Positions 7,111 through 17,182 of a DNA stretch of 25,063 nt are shown one piece after another; within the stretch, counting starts at the first letter, position 1, and each line of letters begins with the position of its first letter. The stretch lies in NCBI GenBank assembly GCA_900553545.1, contig USDP01000002.1, positions 1 through 25,063 on the forward strand, given 5' to 3'. The translations under genes were made by a program, and so were the position numbers. The notes under the pieces were generated by a model. It made no database searches, had not been told where the DNA came from, and saw only the letters and a list, made by a program, of their open reading frames with translations. The stretch comes from an uncultured Eubacteriales bacterium (GTDB taxonomy: Bacteria; Bacillota; Clostridia; Oscillospirales; Oscillospiraceae).

Positions 7111-7544
7111 TTGAATTTCTGGCTCTCCAGCACGGCCTGCTGGTCGCAGCGGTTGTTGTTGACATTGCTCTCGTGGCCCTTGACCCAGTGGTAGTGCAGC
7201 TCGTGCTGGCTGACAAGACCGAGCAGCATCTCCCAGAGGTCGGGGTTCAGCGCGGGTTTTTTGTCCGATTTGATCCAGCCCTTCCGCCGCCAGCCCCAGG
7301 CCCAGCCTTTTTCGAGCGCGTCGAGCACGTATTTGGAATCGGAATACAGCTCGACAATACAGGGTTCGCGCAGCGCGAGCAGCGCCTGAATGACCGCCGT
7401 CAGCTCCATGCGGTTGTTTGTCGTCTGTGCCTCGCCGCCGGAGAGCATTTTTTCAATGCCGTTGTATTCCAAGATCGCGCACCAGCCGCCCGGCCCCGGA
7501 TTACCCGAACACGCACCGTCGGTGTAAATTGTCACTGTCTTCAT
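7107..7544 (-). CDS. rnhA: ribonuclease HI
   Basis: A 145-residue RNase HI, which cuts the RNA strand of RNA-DNA hybrids (R-loops, primers) in the cytoplasm. The four acidic catalytic residues are present: Asp9 (YTDGACSGNPG), Glu47 (NNRMEL), Asp69 (YSDSKYV) and Asp134 (NRCDQQA), with His124 in VKGHES. The tryptophan-rich basic segment WAWGWRRKGWIKSD matches the handle region of full-length enzymes. The ATG at 7544 follows GAGGAGAAATGCG; this ribosome site overlaps the stop codon of the upstream rnhA remnant. Codon choice in the first 20 codons differs strongly from the remnant. The bidirectional terminator overlaps its 3' end. Confidence 0.96.
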   Translation of the reverse strand: MKTVTIYTDGACSGNPGPGGWCAILEYNGIEKMLSGGEAQTTNNRMELTAVIQALLALREPCIVELYSDSKYVLDALEKGWAWGWRRKGWIKSDKKPALNPDLWEMLLGLVSQHELHYHWVKGHESNVNNNRCDQQAVLESQKFK

Positions 7545-7555
7545 CGCATTTCTCC

Positions 7556-7711
7556 TCAACTGGCGGCTGCAAAGTTGCTTCGCTCTGATCCCCTTTTGCC
7601 GCCTTTGGCGGCATTTTCCCAGAGGGACAAATTCGCGGCTCCGCCGCTACAGCCGCCTGGGCCGGGATTGCCGGAACAGGCCCCATCCGTATAGATCGTC
7701 ACTGTTTTCAT
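7556..7711 (-). pseudogene. 5' remnant of a second rnhA
   Basis: Translation from the ATG at 7711 gives MKTVTIYTDGACSGNPGPGG, identical over 20 residues to intact rnhA. It then runs into unrelated sequence rich in Gly, Ala and Ser and stops at 7556-7558 after 51 codons. At DNA level 13 of the 20 shared codons differ, all at third positions, so this is not a fresh tandem copy. GGAG stands 9 nt before the ATG. The break falls at the GGCGGC of the repeat-like element. The peptide lacks three of the four catalytic acids and cannot be an RNase H. Confidence 0.85.
7560..7652. repeat. repeat-like element separating the rnhA remnant from intact rnhA
   Basis: Roughly 93 bp with GGCGGC-type sequence near both ends (CTGGCGGCTGC at left, CAGCCGCC at right) and an inner hairpin GCCGCC-TTT-GGCGGC (7600-7614). 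It resembles non-coding intergenic elements of related genomes from memory. No second copy was found in this window, so the assignment as a repeat is tentative. Confidence 0.5.
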
Positions 7712-7734
7712 AGTTCAAAACTCCATCTGGAACG

Positions 7735-7920
7735 CTTTGTAGGGGCGGACGACTTTGCGCAGCTGTTCGCGACGAAGGAGCGTTACAGATGCGGCATGCC
7801 CCTTGCGGGTACTGTCCGCCCGCTTTTGCGATTTTCTACCGCACCTTGTAGGGGCCGATGCCCTCATCGGCCCCTACAAATAGAATCTTCGATTTTTACG
7901 GGCGGGGCTATGCCCCGCCC
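7735..7920. repeat. intergenic repeats between the rnhA remnant and gyrA
   Basis: Three palindromic pieces occupy the gap after gyrA. One is a long-range inverted GGGGCGGAC/GTCCGCCC pair (about 7741-7751 and 7814-7822). The second is the GTAGGGGCCGAT palindrome (7846-7859 with 7866-7879), second copy of the one at 79-114. The third is a 9-bp GGGCGGGGC/GCCCCGCCC stem (7900-7908 with 7912-7920). The last lies just beyond the gyrA stop but has no T tract on the minus strand, so a terminator role is uncertain. Confidence 0.75.
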
Positions 7921-7931
7921 ATTTCCATTTG

Positions 7932-10442
<2,511 letters not shown>

Positions 10443-10495
10443 TTATGCTTTCTCCTTTTCAAGGTAGGAGTGTTCAAATTTGCGTTACACCCAAG

Positions 10496-10532
10496 GCTCC
10501 CCTTATAAAAGGGGAGCTCGCCAAAGGCGACT
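10496..10532. repeat. tandem hairpin element upstream of gyrA
   Basis: A 9-bp stem GCTCCCCTT/AAGGGGAGC (10496-10504 with 10509-10517) is followed by TCGCC-AAA-GGCGA and then CTGATTTTTTT. This pattern resembles a widespread intergenic element of gut Clostridia (from memory). It lies about 55 nt upstream of gyrA and could act as an attenuator or terminator, but no second copy is visible here. Confidence 0.55.
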
Positions 10533-10537
10533 GATTT

Positions 10538-10802
10538 TTTTGCGCCCCCATTCTTTTCTTTCTCTTTTTGAGAAAGAAAAGAACCGCCGCGCCCGGTGAA
10601 GAAAAGAAAGAGAACTTCCAAAACCGGAAATGCATCCCATGCCGCCATCATGTGACAGCTCACTGAATTGGTCTTGTTTGCCCGCACTTACTCACCTTTC
10701 CGCGCGCAGCTACGCGCCGCACGCTATCTTGATGATGGCGGACATTTGACTTTTTACGGGTACGCCTCACAAGGGCGGACAGGGTCGTCCGTCCCTACGA
10801 AC
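10538..10802. repeat. mosaic repeat filling the gyrB-gyrA gap
   Basis: Bases 10538-10683 align, in inverted orientation, with about 20766-20912. They include the 14-bp TTCTTTTCTTTCTC hairpin (10551-10564 with 10570-10583) and CCGCCGCGCCCGGTGAA. Bases 10715-10764 carry the CTTGATGATGGCGG module shared with positions 1-89 and 18017-18105. The stretch ends in a degenerate GGGCGGACAGGGTCGTCCGT palindrome near 10772-10794. It explains the whole 364-bp gap; no gene or clear promoter was seen. Confidence 0.8.
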
Positions 10803-10806
10803 GTCG

Positions 10807-12765
10807 TCAAATATCCAGATTCACGACATATTTTGCGTTCTGCTCAATGAATTCCTTGCGCGGCTCGACGGCCTCGCCCATCAGGATCGTGAACACCTGA
10901 TCGGCCGCGACCGCGTCCTCCAGCGTGATGCGCCGCAGCGTCCGCGTTGTGGGGTCCATCGTCGTCTCCCAAAGCTCGTGCGGGTTCATCTCGCCAAGGC
11001 CCTTAAAGCGTGAAATGTCGACCTTCGCGTTCGGATTGTCCGCGCGCAGCTCAGCGGAGATTTTGTCGCGCTCCGGCTCCGAATACGCCACGCGCGTCGT
11101 CTTTCCGCGCGTCAGCTTAAAGAGGGGCGGCACCGCCGAATAGACGTAGCCGTGCTCAATCAGCGGCCGCATGAACCGGAAGAAGAACGTCAGCAGCAGC
11201 GTCCGGATATGGGAGCCGTCGACATCCGCATCGGCCATGATGATGACCTTGTGATAGCGGAGCTTCTCGAGGTTGAACTCGTCGCCGATGCCGGCGCCGA
11301 GCGCCGTGATGACCGGCGCGAGCTTGTCGTTGCCATAGACCTTGTCGGCCCGCGCCTTTTCCACGTTCAGCATCTTGCCCCAGAGCGGCAGGATGGCCTG
11401 GAACCGCGAATCGCGTCCCTGCGTGGCGGAGCCGCCGGCGGAGTCGCCCTCGACGATGTAGATTTCGGTCAGCGCCGGGTCGGTGTCGTTGCAGTCGCGG
11501 AGCTTGTCCGGCATCTGTCCGGACTCGAGACCGGTCTTGCGCCGGATGGCCTCGCGCGCCTTGCGCGCGGCCTCGCGCGCGCGGCTGGCCGTCATGGCTT
11601 TATCGAGAATGGCCTTGCCAACGGCGGGATTTTCCTCGAGGAACACCGCCAGCTGCTCCGACACGACCGCGTTCACGAGCGTCCGCATCGACGCATTGCC
11701 GAGCTTGGCCTTCGTCTGGCCCTCAAACTGCGCATCCGTCAGCTTGACGGAGACGATGGCGGTCAGACCCTCGCGGACGTCGTCGCCGCTGAGCTTGTCA
11801 TCGTTTTTCAGATAGCCCTTCTTGATGCCGTAGGCATTCAGCACGTTCGTCAGCGCCCGCTTGAAGCCCTCCTCGTGCATGCCGCCCTCCGGCGTATGGA
11901 TGTCGTTCGCAAATGAGACGATGGTCTCGGTAAACGAGTCGTTGTATTGCAGCGCGACCTCTGCGGTCTGGTCGCCCTTTTTGCCCGCCATATAGACCAC
12001 CTGCTCATGCAGCGGCGTCTTATGGCGGTTGTACCAGCGGACGAATTCGCGGATGCCGCCCTCATAGCACATCGAGTCGAAGCGCTCCTTTTCCGGCTTG
12101 TCCTGCGAACCGATGCGCGCGTCGGTGATGGTAATGTGCAGACCCGCGTTCAGGAACGCCTGTTCCCGCATCCGGGTGTGCAGCGTCTCATAGTCATATT
12201 CCAGCGTATCAAACATCTCGGGGTCGGGTTTGAATGTGACCTTTGTCCCGTGCTCATCCGTTGTGCCGATGATGCGCATTTCCTGGGTGATATGGCCGCG
12301 CGCGAACTTCATCTGGTAGATGTGCCCTTCCTTCGCGACCTCGACCTCCAGCCACTCGGACAGCGCATTGACCACGCTCGCGCCCACGCCATGCAGACCG
12401 CCGGAGACCTTGTATCCCCCGCCGCCGAATTTGCCGCCCGCGTGCAGCACCGTGTAGACGACTTCCAGCGCTGGCCGACCGGTCTGTGCCTGAATGTCGA
12501 CCGGGATGCCGCGTCCGTCGTCCTGGACTGTGATGGTGTCGCCCTCGTTGATCGTCACCTCGACGTGATGGCAATAGCCCGCCAGCGCCTCGTCGATCGC
12601 GTTGTCGACGATCTCATAGACGAGGTGGTGCAATCCGGACGCGCTCGTCGAGCCGATGTACATGCCCGGCCGCTTACGCACAGCCTCCAGCCCCTCCAGT
12701 ACCTGGATCTGGCTGGCGTCATATTCCGTCTCGACCACGTCATTTTTCAATACTTCTTCGCTCAT
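10807..12765 (-). CDS. gyrB: DNA gyrase subunit B
   Basis: The 652-residue ATPase subunit of gyrase. The N-terminal GHKL ATP-binding domain has EIVDNAIDEAL (Glu51, Asn55), DDGRGIP and GGLHGVGASVVNALS. The TOPRIM metal-binding motifs are EGDSAGGSA and DADVDGSHIRTLLL, and the C-terminus has the conserved RFKGLGEM and the ending YVVNLDI. The length matches short GyrB proteins of Gram-positive bacteria. The ATG at 12765 sits in an ATGA overlap with the remB stop, so translation is probably coupled. AAAGGA precedes it. Confidence 0.98.
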   Translation of the reverse strand: MSEEVLKNDVVETEYDASQIQVLEGLEAVRKRPGMYIGSTSASGLHHLVYEIVDNAIDEALAGYCHHVEVTINEGDTITVQDDGRGIPVDIQAQTGRPALEVVYTVLHAGGKFGGGGYKVSGGLHGVGASVVNALSEWLEVEVAKEGHIYQMKFARGHITQEMRIIGTTDEHGTKVTFKPDPEMFDTLEYDYETLHTRMREQAFLNAGLHITITDARIGSQDKPEKERFDSMCYEGGIREFVRWYNRHKTPLHEQVVYMAGKKGDQTAEVALQYNDSFTETIVSFANDIHTPEGGMHEEGFKRALTNVLNAYGIKKGYLKNDDKLSGDDVREGLTAIVSVKLTDAQFEGQTKAKLGNASMRTLVNAVVSEQLAVFLEENPAVGKAILDKAMTASRAREAARKAREAIRRKTGLESGQMPDKLRDCNDTDPALTEIYIVEGDSAGGSATQGRDSRFQAILPLWGKMLNVEKARADKVYGNDKLAPVITALGAGIGDEFNLEKLRYHKVIIMADADVDGSHIRTLLLTFFFRFMRPLIEHGYVYSAVPPLFKLTRGKTTRVAYSEPERDKISAELRADNPNAKVDISRFKGLGEMNPHELWETTMDPTTRTLRRITLEDAVAADQVFTILMGEAVEPRKEFIEQNAKYVVNLDI

Positions 12766-13055
12766 TCCGTAAATTCCTTTCCGAAAGGATATGCCGCCCG
12801 TTCCCGGGCTGTCTCAAACCGCCGCGTCAGTACGGCAGCATTATATTTTGTCAGATAGACCCTCTGCGCACCAAATTCCTGCGTCAGCACGAACGACTTC
12901 GGCAGTTCCTCCGCCGCGTCGATCAGCTCGCCGTTCTCCTGCGCCGCCTCCAGAAAAGCGCGCGTCCGCTTCGACCACGACGTGTTGTCGAGGTCGAACA
13001 CGCCGAGCACTGCGCGGCTCTCGATCAGAAGATCATTGCCGATCTCAAGATACAT
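12762..13055 (-). CDS. remB: RemB/DUF370 extracellular matrix regulator family protein
   Basis: A 97-residue small protein of the DUF370 family (RemB/YaaB in Bacillus subtilis, where it affects biofilm matrix genes). The N-terminal MYLEIGNDLLIESRAVLGVF and the central PKSFVLT segment match the family. It is slightly longer than the roughly 80-residue Bacillus protein because of a basic C-terminal extension. It overlaps recF upstream by 11 nt and gyrB downstream by 4 nt, its standard place in this operon. A role in matrix regulation here is inferred from the family only. Confidence 0.88.
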   Translation of the reverse strand: MYLEIGNDLLIESRAVLGVFDLDNTSWSKRTRAFLEAAQENGELIDAAEELPKSFVLTQEFGAQRVYLTKYNAAVLTRRFETARERAAYPFGKEFTE

Positions 13056-14157
13056 CCTGCATCACCTGTCCCCCGTGGATCTGAACCGTCTGCCCAAGGC
13101 CCGTCAGCTTCTCCGGCTCACAGCACGTGATGAGCACCTGCCCAGTCCTGATCTGGTTCAGCACAAAATCCTGCCGCGTCCCGTCCAGCTCGGACAGCAC
13201 GTCGTCCAACAGCAGCACCGGCTCTTCCCCCGTGTCCCGCCGGAACAGTTCCCGTTCCGCGAGCTTCAGACTGATGGCCGCCGTCCGCGTCTGGCCCTGT
13301 GAGCCGTAGGCCTTGATGGACAGTCCGTCCAGCGCCGCGTCAAAGTCGTCCTTGTGCGGCCCGGTCAGACACTGGCCGGAGTCCAGCTCCGCCCGGTAAT
13401 GGGCCTCCTGATGGCTCAGGATCTGCTGGAAGAGGACGCGCCGGTCCGCAAACGGATCGTCGATGCTGGATACCGTCTGGTATCGGAGCGTCAGCCCTTC
13501 GCGGCCGCCGGAAAATTCCCGGTGATAGTCCCCTGCCGCCTCGCCGAGCGCGCGCAGATAGTGGGCGCGCATCGAGATCAAAATCGCACCGACCTGCGCC
13601 ATGCGGTAGTTGAATTCCGGCAGCGGATCAAGCAGCGACGGCTGCTCGTGATAGTCCTTCAAAATGCGGCTTTTGCTGTCGTAGAGCTTCCGATACTCGG
13701 CAAGCGCCGCGGCGTAGCCGGGCCGCAGCTGGCAGAGTGCCGTATCGAGCAGCTTCCGCCTGCCCGCCGCTCCGGCCTTCAGGATCTGAAGGTCGTCCGG
13801 GCAGAACAGCACCGTCGTCAGCACGCCGGGCAGCTCCGCTGCCGACCGCTGCTTCACGCCGCCGATGTAGAGCTGCCGCGGCCGCCGGTTCGCAAAGAGC
13901 ACCGCGCGGATGCTCTGCTCGCGCCCGCCGGAAAACAGCTCGCACGAGAGGTCTGCAAACTCCGCGCCGAAGCCGATCAGCTCCTGCGCCCGCCCCGTGC
14001 GGAAGCTCCCGCCCGTAGAGAGGTAGAACACGGCCTCGAGCAGATTCGTCTTCCCCTGCGCGTTCTCGCCGACGAGCAGATTCACGCCCGGATGCAGCGC
14101 AAGGTGCAGCTCTTCATAGTTGCGGAAGTGGTAGAGCGTCAGCCCGGTGAGCTTCAT
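13045..14157 (-). CDS. recF: DNA replication and repair protein RecF
   Basis: A 370-residue SMC-like ABC ATPase that helps load RecA at gapped DNA during recombinational repair. Walker A is GENAQGKT (residues 30-37) in the typical LVGENAQGKTNLLEAV context; Walker B and the D-loop are LLLDDVLSELD near the C-terminus; the signature region is seen as GSQGQTRTAAISLKL. The ATG at 14157 overlaps the yaaA stop (ATGA), with GGGGAGAAGG upstream; 20 further open codons upstream are shadow of yaaA. Confidence 0.97.
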   Translation of the reverse strand: MKLTGLTLYHFRNYEELHLALHPGVNLLVGENAQGKTNLLEAVFYLSTGGSFRTGRAQELIGFGAEFADLSCELFSGGREQSIRAVLFANRRPRQLYIGGVKQRSAAELPGVLTTVLFCPDDLQILKAGAAGRRKLLDTALCQLRPGYAAALAEYRKLYDSKSRILKDYHEQPSLLDPLPEFNYRMAQVGAILISMRAHYLRALGEAAGDYHREFSGGREGLTLRYQTVSSIDDPFADRRVLFQQILSHQEAHYRAELDSGQCLTGPHKDDFDAALDGLSIKAYGSQGQTRTAAISLKLAERELFRRDTGEEPVLLLDDVLSELDGTRQDFVLNQIRTGQVLITCCEPEKLTGLGQTVQIHGGQVMQDVS

Positions 14158-14408
14158 GCCTTCTCCCCGGCGACGCGCCAGCGGTTGCCAAGGAACGTCA
14201 CCACGTCGCCCGGCCACAGCTTTTTGCCGCGCTGCGTGCAGACCTCGCCGTTGACCTCAACCTCTTCATTCACGATGAAATTCTTCGCCATGCCGCCCGA
14301 CTCGACGGCATTGCAGAATTTCAGAAAATCCTGTAATTTGATGTACTCCGTATGGATGGGAATGTCCACGATCCCATCCGAGACCTTTTTTGTGACCCGT
14401 ACCTTCAT
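14154..14408 (-). CDS. yaaA: S4 domain RNA-binding protein YaaA
   Basis: An 84-residue protein made of one S4 RNA-binding fold, the YaaA/RlbA type always found between dnaN and recF in Firmicutes. Segments IKLQDFLKFCNAVESGGMAK, VNGEV and RGKKLWPGD are the S4 hallmarks. In Bacillus the protein has been linked to ribosome assembly; that role is assumed here. It starts 1 nt after the dnaN stop (GGGGGAATGAG ribosome site inside dnaN) and overlaps recF by 4 nt. Confidence 0.93.
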   Translation of the reverse strand: MKVRVTKKVSDGIVDIPIHTEYIKLQDFLKFCNAVESGGMAKNFIVNEEVEVNGEVCTQRGKKLWPGDVVTFLGNRWRVAGEKA

Positions 14409-14409
14409 C

Positions 14410-15522
14410 TCATTCCCCCGCTTTCAGCCGCACCGGCAGCACCATATAGCTATAGCGGCGCGTCTCGTCGCACGGCGTCAGCACGATGGGACTCAGGCCG
14501 TTGCTCAGCTCCAGCATGCACTCCCCATCCGGCACGGCGCGCAGCGCGTCGAGCAGATAGCGGCAGTTGAAGCCGATCTCGAGATCCTTTCCGTCGCCCG
14601 CGATCTGGCAGACGTCATGCGCCGTGCCGATCGTCGAGACCGTGTGGAAATCGGCGGTCTGGTCGCCGAACGTGCAGCGCACCGGGCTTTTCAGCTTCTC
14701 CGAAATGACGAGGCTTACGCGCTCGATGGAGTCTGTGATGGCCGAGACGTTCGCCGCCAGCTTGATCGGGTTGTTCTCCGGGAGCACGCGCCGCCAGTCG
14801 AGGAACTCGCCCTCGAGGATGCGGCAGACAAGCGTCGCCTCGCCGATCGTAAAGAGGATGTGTTTCGTGCCGAGGTAGAACGTGCAGTCGTCGTCGCTGT
14901 CGGTCAGGATCTTCTCGACCTCCTTCAGCGCCGCCGCCGGTGCGACGAACTTCATCTGCCGGCCAACGCCGCCCTCCGGCGTCCAGCGCCGCAGCGCGAG
15001 GCGATAGCCGTCGACCGCGATGACCGTGATCCCGTCGTCCGCAACTTCGAACAGGCAGCCCGTATGGATGGGGCGCGCCTGATTTTCGCTGACCGCGAAG
15101 ATCGTCCCGGAGATCATCTCCTTCAGCTGCTTCTGCGGCAGCACGACGCCCTTCTCGCTCTCGACGTCCGGCAGCTCCGGATAGTCCTCGGCGCTCATCG
15201 CCGTGATGGAGAACGACGAGATGCCGCCCCGGATGGAGACCTTGAAGTTCTCGTCTACGCTGACCTCGACGGTATCGTCCGGCAGCTTTCGCACGATGTC
15301 GAAGAACAGCCTCGACGGGAAGATGGCCTCGCCGGTCTCTCGGATCTCGGCATCGACGCCGACGGTGATCCCCGTTTCCAGATTATACCCGGAAAGCATC
15401 ACCTTCACACCCGCGCGGATATAGATGCCCTCGAGTGCGGGGATGGCGCTCTTCATGGCGACGGTCCGGCTGGCGACCGAGATGGCCGAGACGAGCAGAT
15501 TTTTTTCACAGGAAAATTTCAT
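14410..15522 (-). CDS. dnaN: DNA polymerase III beta sliding clamp
   Basis: The 370-residue sliding clamp, a ring dimer that tethers DNA polymerase III to its template. Three repeated clamp domains can be followed from MKFSCEKNLLVSAI through the middle (LAANVSAITDSIERVSLVIS) to the conserved C-terminal ending around YSYMVLPVRL. The ATG at 15522 follows AAGGAGGAACCGCG; nine more open codons upstream are rejected. It is read away from oriC, with the leading strand. Confidence 0.97.
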   Translation of the reverse strand: MKFSCEKNLLVSAISVASRTVAMKSAIPALEGIYIRAGVKVMLSGYNLETGITVGVDAEIRETGEAIFPSRLFFDIVRKLPDDTVEVSVDENFKVSIRGGISSFSITAMSAEDYPELPDVESEKGVVLPQKQLKEMISGTIFAVSENQARPIHTGCLFEVADDGITVIAVDGYRLALRRWTPEGGVGRQMKFVAPAAALKEVEKILTDSDDDCTFYLGTKHILFTIGEATLVCRILEGEFLDWRRVLPENNPIKLAANVSAITDSIERVSLVISEKLKSPVRCTFGDQTADFHTVSTIGTAHDVCQIAGDGKDLEIGFNCRYLLDALRAVPDGECMLELSNGLSPIVLTPCDETRRYSYMVLPVRLKAGE

Positions 15523-15567
15523 CGCGGTTCCTCCTTCTCTTCTTTCCACAGAAAGAAAGGATAAATG

Positions 15568-15589
15568 TAGTAGTAAGTATTAGTAGTAC
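15568..15589. other. putative DnaA-trio / unwinding element
   Basis: On the plus strand, TAGTAGTAAGTATTAGTAGT read 3' to 5' from the DnaA box at 15597-15605 gives GAT GAT TAT GAA, then after a one-base slip GAT GAT, close to the trio pattern (G/A)A(T/A). An 8-nt spacer separates box and tract. Confidence 0.6.
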
Positions 15590-15761
15590 GATTTTATGTG
15601 GAAAACTCTGATTTGATTTGATTTCTCAGGGCTTTTCGCTCCACAGGCACATCGGAATAGTTTATAACGTTGTCCACAGCAATCTTTGTGAAACATCCGT
15701 CAAACGCTTTTCAACAGCTCTGGTTTCCACTATCCACAGCAGTATGTGGATAGTTTTTGAA

Positions 15762-15812
15762 CCGATTCTTTTCTTTCTCAAAAAGAGAAAGAAAAGAATC
15801 GGGGCGCAAAAC
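15762..15812. repeat. dispersed hairpin repeat at the 3' end of dnaA
   Basis: An 18-bp perfect stem (15762-15779 with 15785-15802) whose core TTCTTTTCTTTCTC recurs at 10551, 17872 and 20871. The shared flank GGGGCGCAAA runs to within 3 nt of the dnaA stop codon. It may serve as the dnaA terminator, though the T tract after the stem is poor. Confidence 0.8.
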
Positions 15813-17126
15813 CTACAGCTTATTATTGATATTCGCCGTAATATCCCGGATATTATCTTGCAGTCCGGATGTTGAGTCGGCCATCAAGCGTTCGATTTTA
15901 TTCAGCCCATGCAGCACGGTCGAATGATCGCGTCCAAACTCGCGCCCAATGTCCGGCAGACTGAGATTTGTGAGCTTCCGGCAGAGATACATCGCCACCT
16001 GCCGCGCCTCCGCGGTATTCTTGTTTTTCAGCGTTCCGCGCAGTACCTGCTCTTCGATCGAATAGAACCGGCAGACCTCTGAGATGATGAGTCCCGGCGT
16101 CGGCAGGCTCTCGGCTTTCCCCTTGTACATGTCCTTGATCGCGCGCGACACGCTCGCCACGTCGAGTGGCATGCCCTGAAGATCGCGGTAAGCCAGGATC
16201 TTCTTGACTGTTCCTTCAATCTGCCGCACGTTCGTCGTGATGTTCTCTGCGATGTATTCGCAGACGTCGTCCGGGAATTCGAGACCCAGGCTCATGGCCT
16301 TATTTTTGATGATTGCCATACGGGTTTCGTAATCCGGCGGCTGGATGTCCGCAATCAGGCCCCACTCGAAGCGTGTTTTCAGGCGGTCTTCAAGGCGGAG
16401 CATTTCATGCGGCGGCCGGTCGGCCGTCAGGACGATCTGCCGGTGCGATTCGTAGAGCGTGTTGAACGTATGGAAGAATTCCTCCTGCGTTGAATCCTTG
16501 CCGGCGATGAACTGAATATCGTCGACGAGGAACAGATCTGCTCCGCGGTACTTGCTGCGGAATTCGATGTTCCGGCCCTCCTGCACCGCAGCAATCAGCT
16601 CGTTCGTAAACTGGTCGCCCTTGATGTAGACGATGTTATAGCTTGGGTGCTTTTTATGGACCTCGCTGGCGATGGCATAGAGCAGATGCGTCTTGCCGAG
16701 TCCAGACGGTCCGTAGATGAACAGCGGGTTATAGGTTTCCGCCGGTGCGTTGGCCACGGCGATGGCCGCCGCGTGCGCGAAGCGGTTGGAGGAGCCAACG
16801 ACAAATTTGTCAAATGTAAACTGCGGATTGAATTCCACAAAATCGGGCTTTTTCTGATTTTCGCGGTAGGTGTCGATCTCGGTGTCGTCGATGACCTCCA
16901 GCTCGACTTCCATCTGGAATTCGTCGCGCATCGCGTCCTTGATGTAATCGGTGCAGCGGCGCAGAATGATGTCCTTCCGAAACGACGACGGGGAATATAA
17001 CACGAGCTTCGTGTCGGTCAGCTCCAGAATCTCCGCATCGTCAAACCACGTCGAGATGACCGCCGGCGTCAGCCGCGATTCCATATTGCCAAGAACCTTG
17101 GCCCAAACGTAAGCTGAGGAGTACAT
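15813..17126 (-). CDS. dnaA: chromosomal replication initiator DnaA
   Basis: The 437-residue initiator that binds DnaA boxes and opens oriC when loaded with ATP. Domain I spans about 1-85, with a short linker. The AAA+ domain III has Walker A GPSGLGKT (139-146) in the context NPLFIYGPSGLGKTHLL, Walker B LFLVDDIQF and the Arg finger region LEDRLKTRFEWG. Domain IV carries the DnaA signature GREFGRDHSTVLHG. The ATG at 17126 follows AAGGAGCC; 22 open codons upstream include the promoter region and are rejected. Upstream is a strong promoter with a DnaA box in the leader, pointing to autoregulation. Confidence 0.98.
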   Translation of the reverse strand: MYSSAYVWAKVLGNMESRLTPAVISTWFDDAEILELTDTKLVLYSPSSFRKDIILRRCTDYIKDAMRDEFQMEVELEVIDDTEIDTYRENQKKPDFVEFNPQFTFDKFVVGSSNRFAHAAAIAVANAPAETYNPLFIYGPSGLGKTHLLYAIASEVHKKHPSYNIVYIKGDQFTNELIAAVQEGRNIEFRSKYRGADLFLVDDIQFIAGKDSTQEEFFHTFNTLYESHRQIVLTADRPPHEMLRLEDRLKTRFEWGLIADIQPPDYETRMAIIKNKAMSLGLEFPDDVCEYIAENITTNVRQIEGTVKKILAYRDLQGMPLDVASVSRAIKDMYKGKAESLPTPGLIISEVCRFYSIEEQVLRGTLKNKNTAEARQVAMYLCRKLTNLSLPDIGREFGRDHSTVLHGLNKIERLMADSTSGLQDNIRDITANINNKL

Positions 17127-17160
17127 AAAAGGCTCCTTTCCTGAAAAACTCACATAAAAA

Positions 17161-17169
17161 TGTGCATAA
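17161..17169 (-). promoter_or_regulatory. DnaA box in the dnaA leader
   Basis: TTATGCACA on the minus strand, a perfect match to TTATNCACA, lying 13 nt downstream of the dnaA -10 element. Confidence 0.75.
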
Positions 17170-17182
17170 CAATTCACCATAG

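Larger units (their letters stand above)
15523..15812. other. replication origin (oriC) between dnaA and dnaN
   Basis: A 290-bp gene-free region with clustered DnaA boxes: CTATCCACA at 15730-15738 facing its inverse at 15745-15753, TTGTCCACA at 15670-15678, TTTTCCACA (minus) at 15597-15605 and CTTTCCACA at 15542-15550. Each is one or two bases from TTATCCACA. A TAG/GTA-rich tract at 15568-15589 beside the 15597 box resembles the DnaA-trio of the Bacillus unwinding region, on the same dnaN-proximal side. A repeat hairpin (15762-15802) lies between the boxes and dnaA. Confidence 0.85.

Noticed and set aside
7900..7920. GC-rich hairpin after gyrA as a rho-independent terminator
   Set aside because: On the minus strand the stem is followed by an A-rich, not T-rich, stretch; it is kept only as a repeat hairpin.
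13354..15564. 736-codon plus-strand open frame opposite recF, yaaA and dnaN
   Set aside because: It spans three well-identified genes on the other strand and has the Arg/Ala/Leu-rich composition of a shadow frame.
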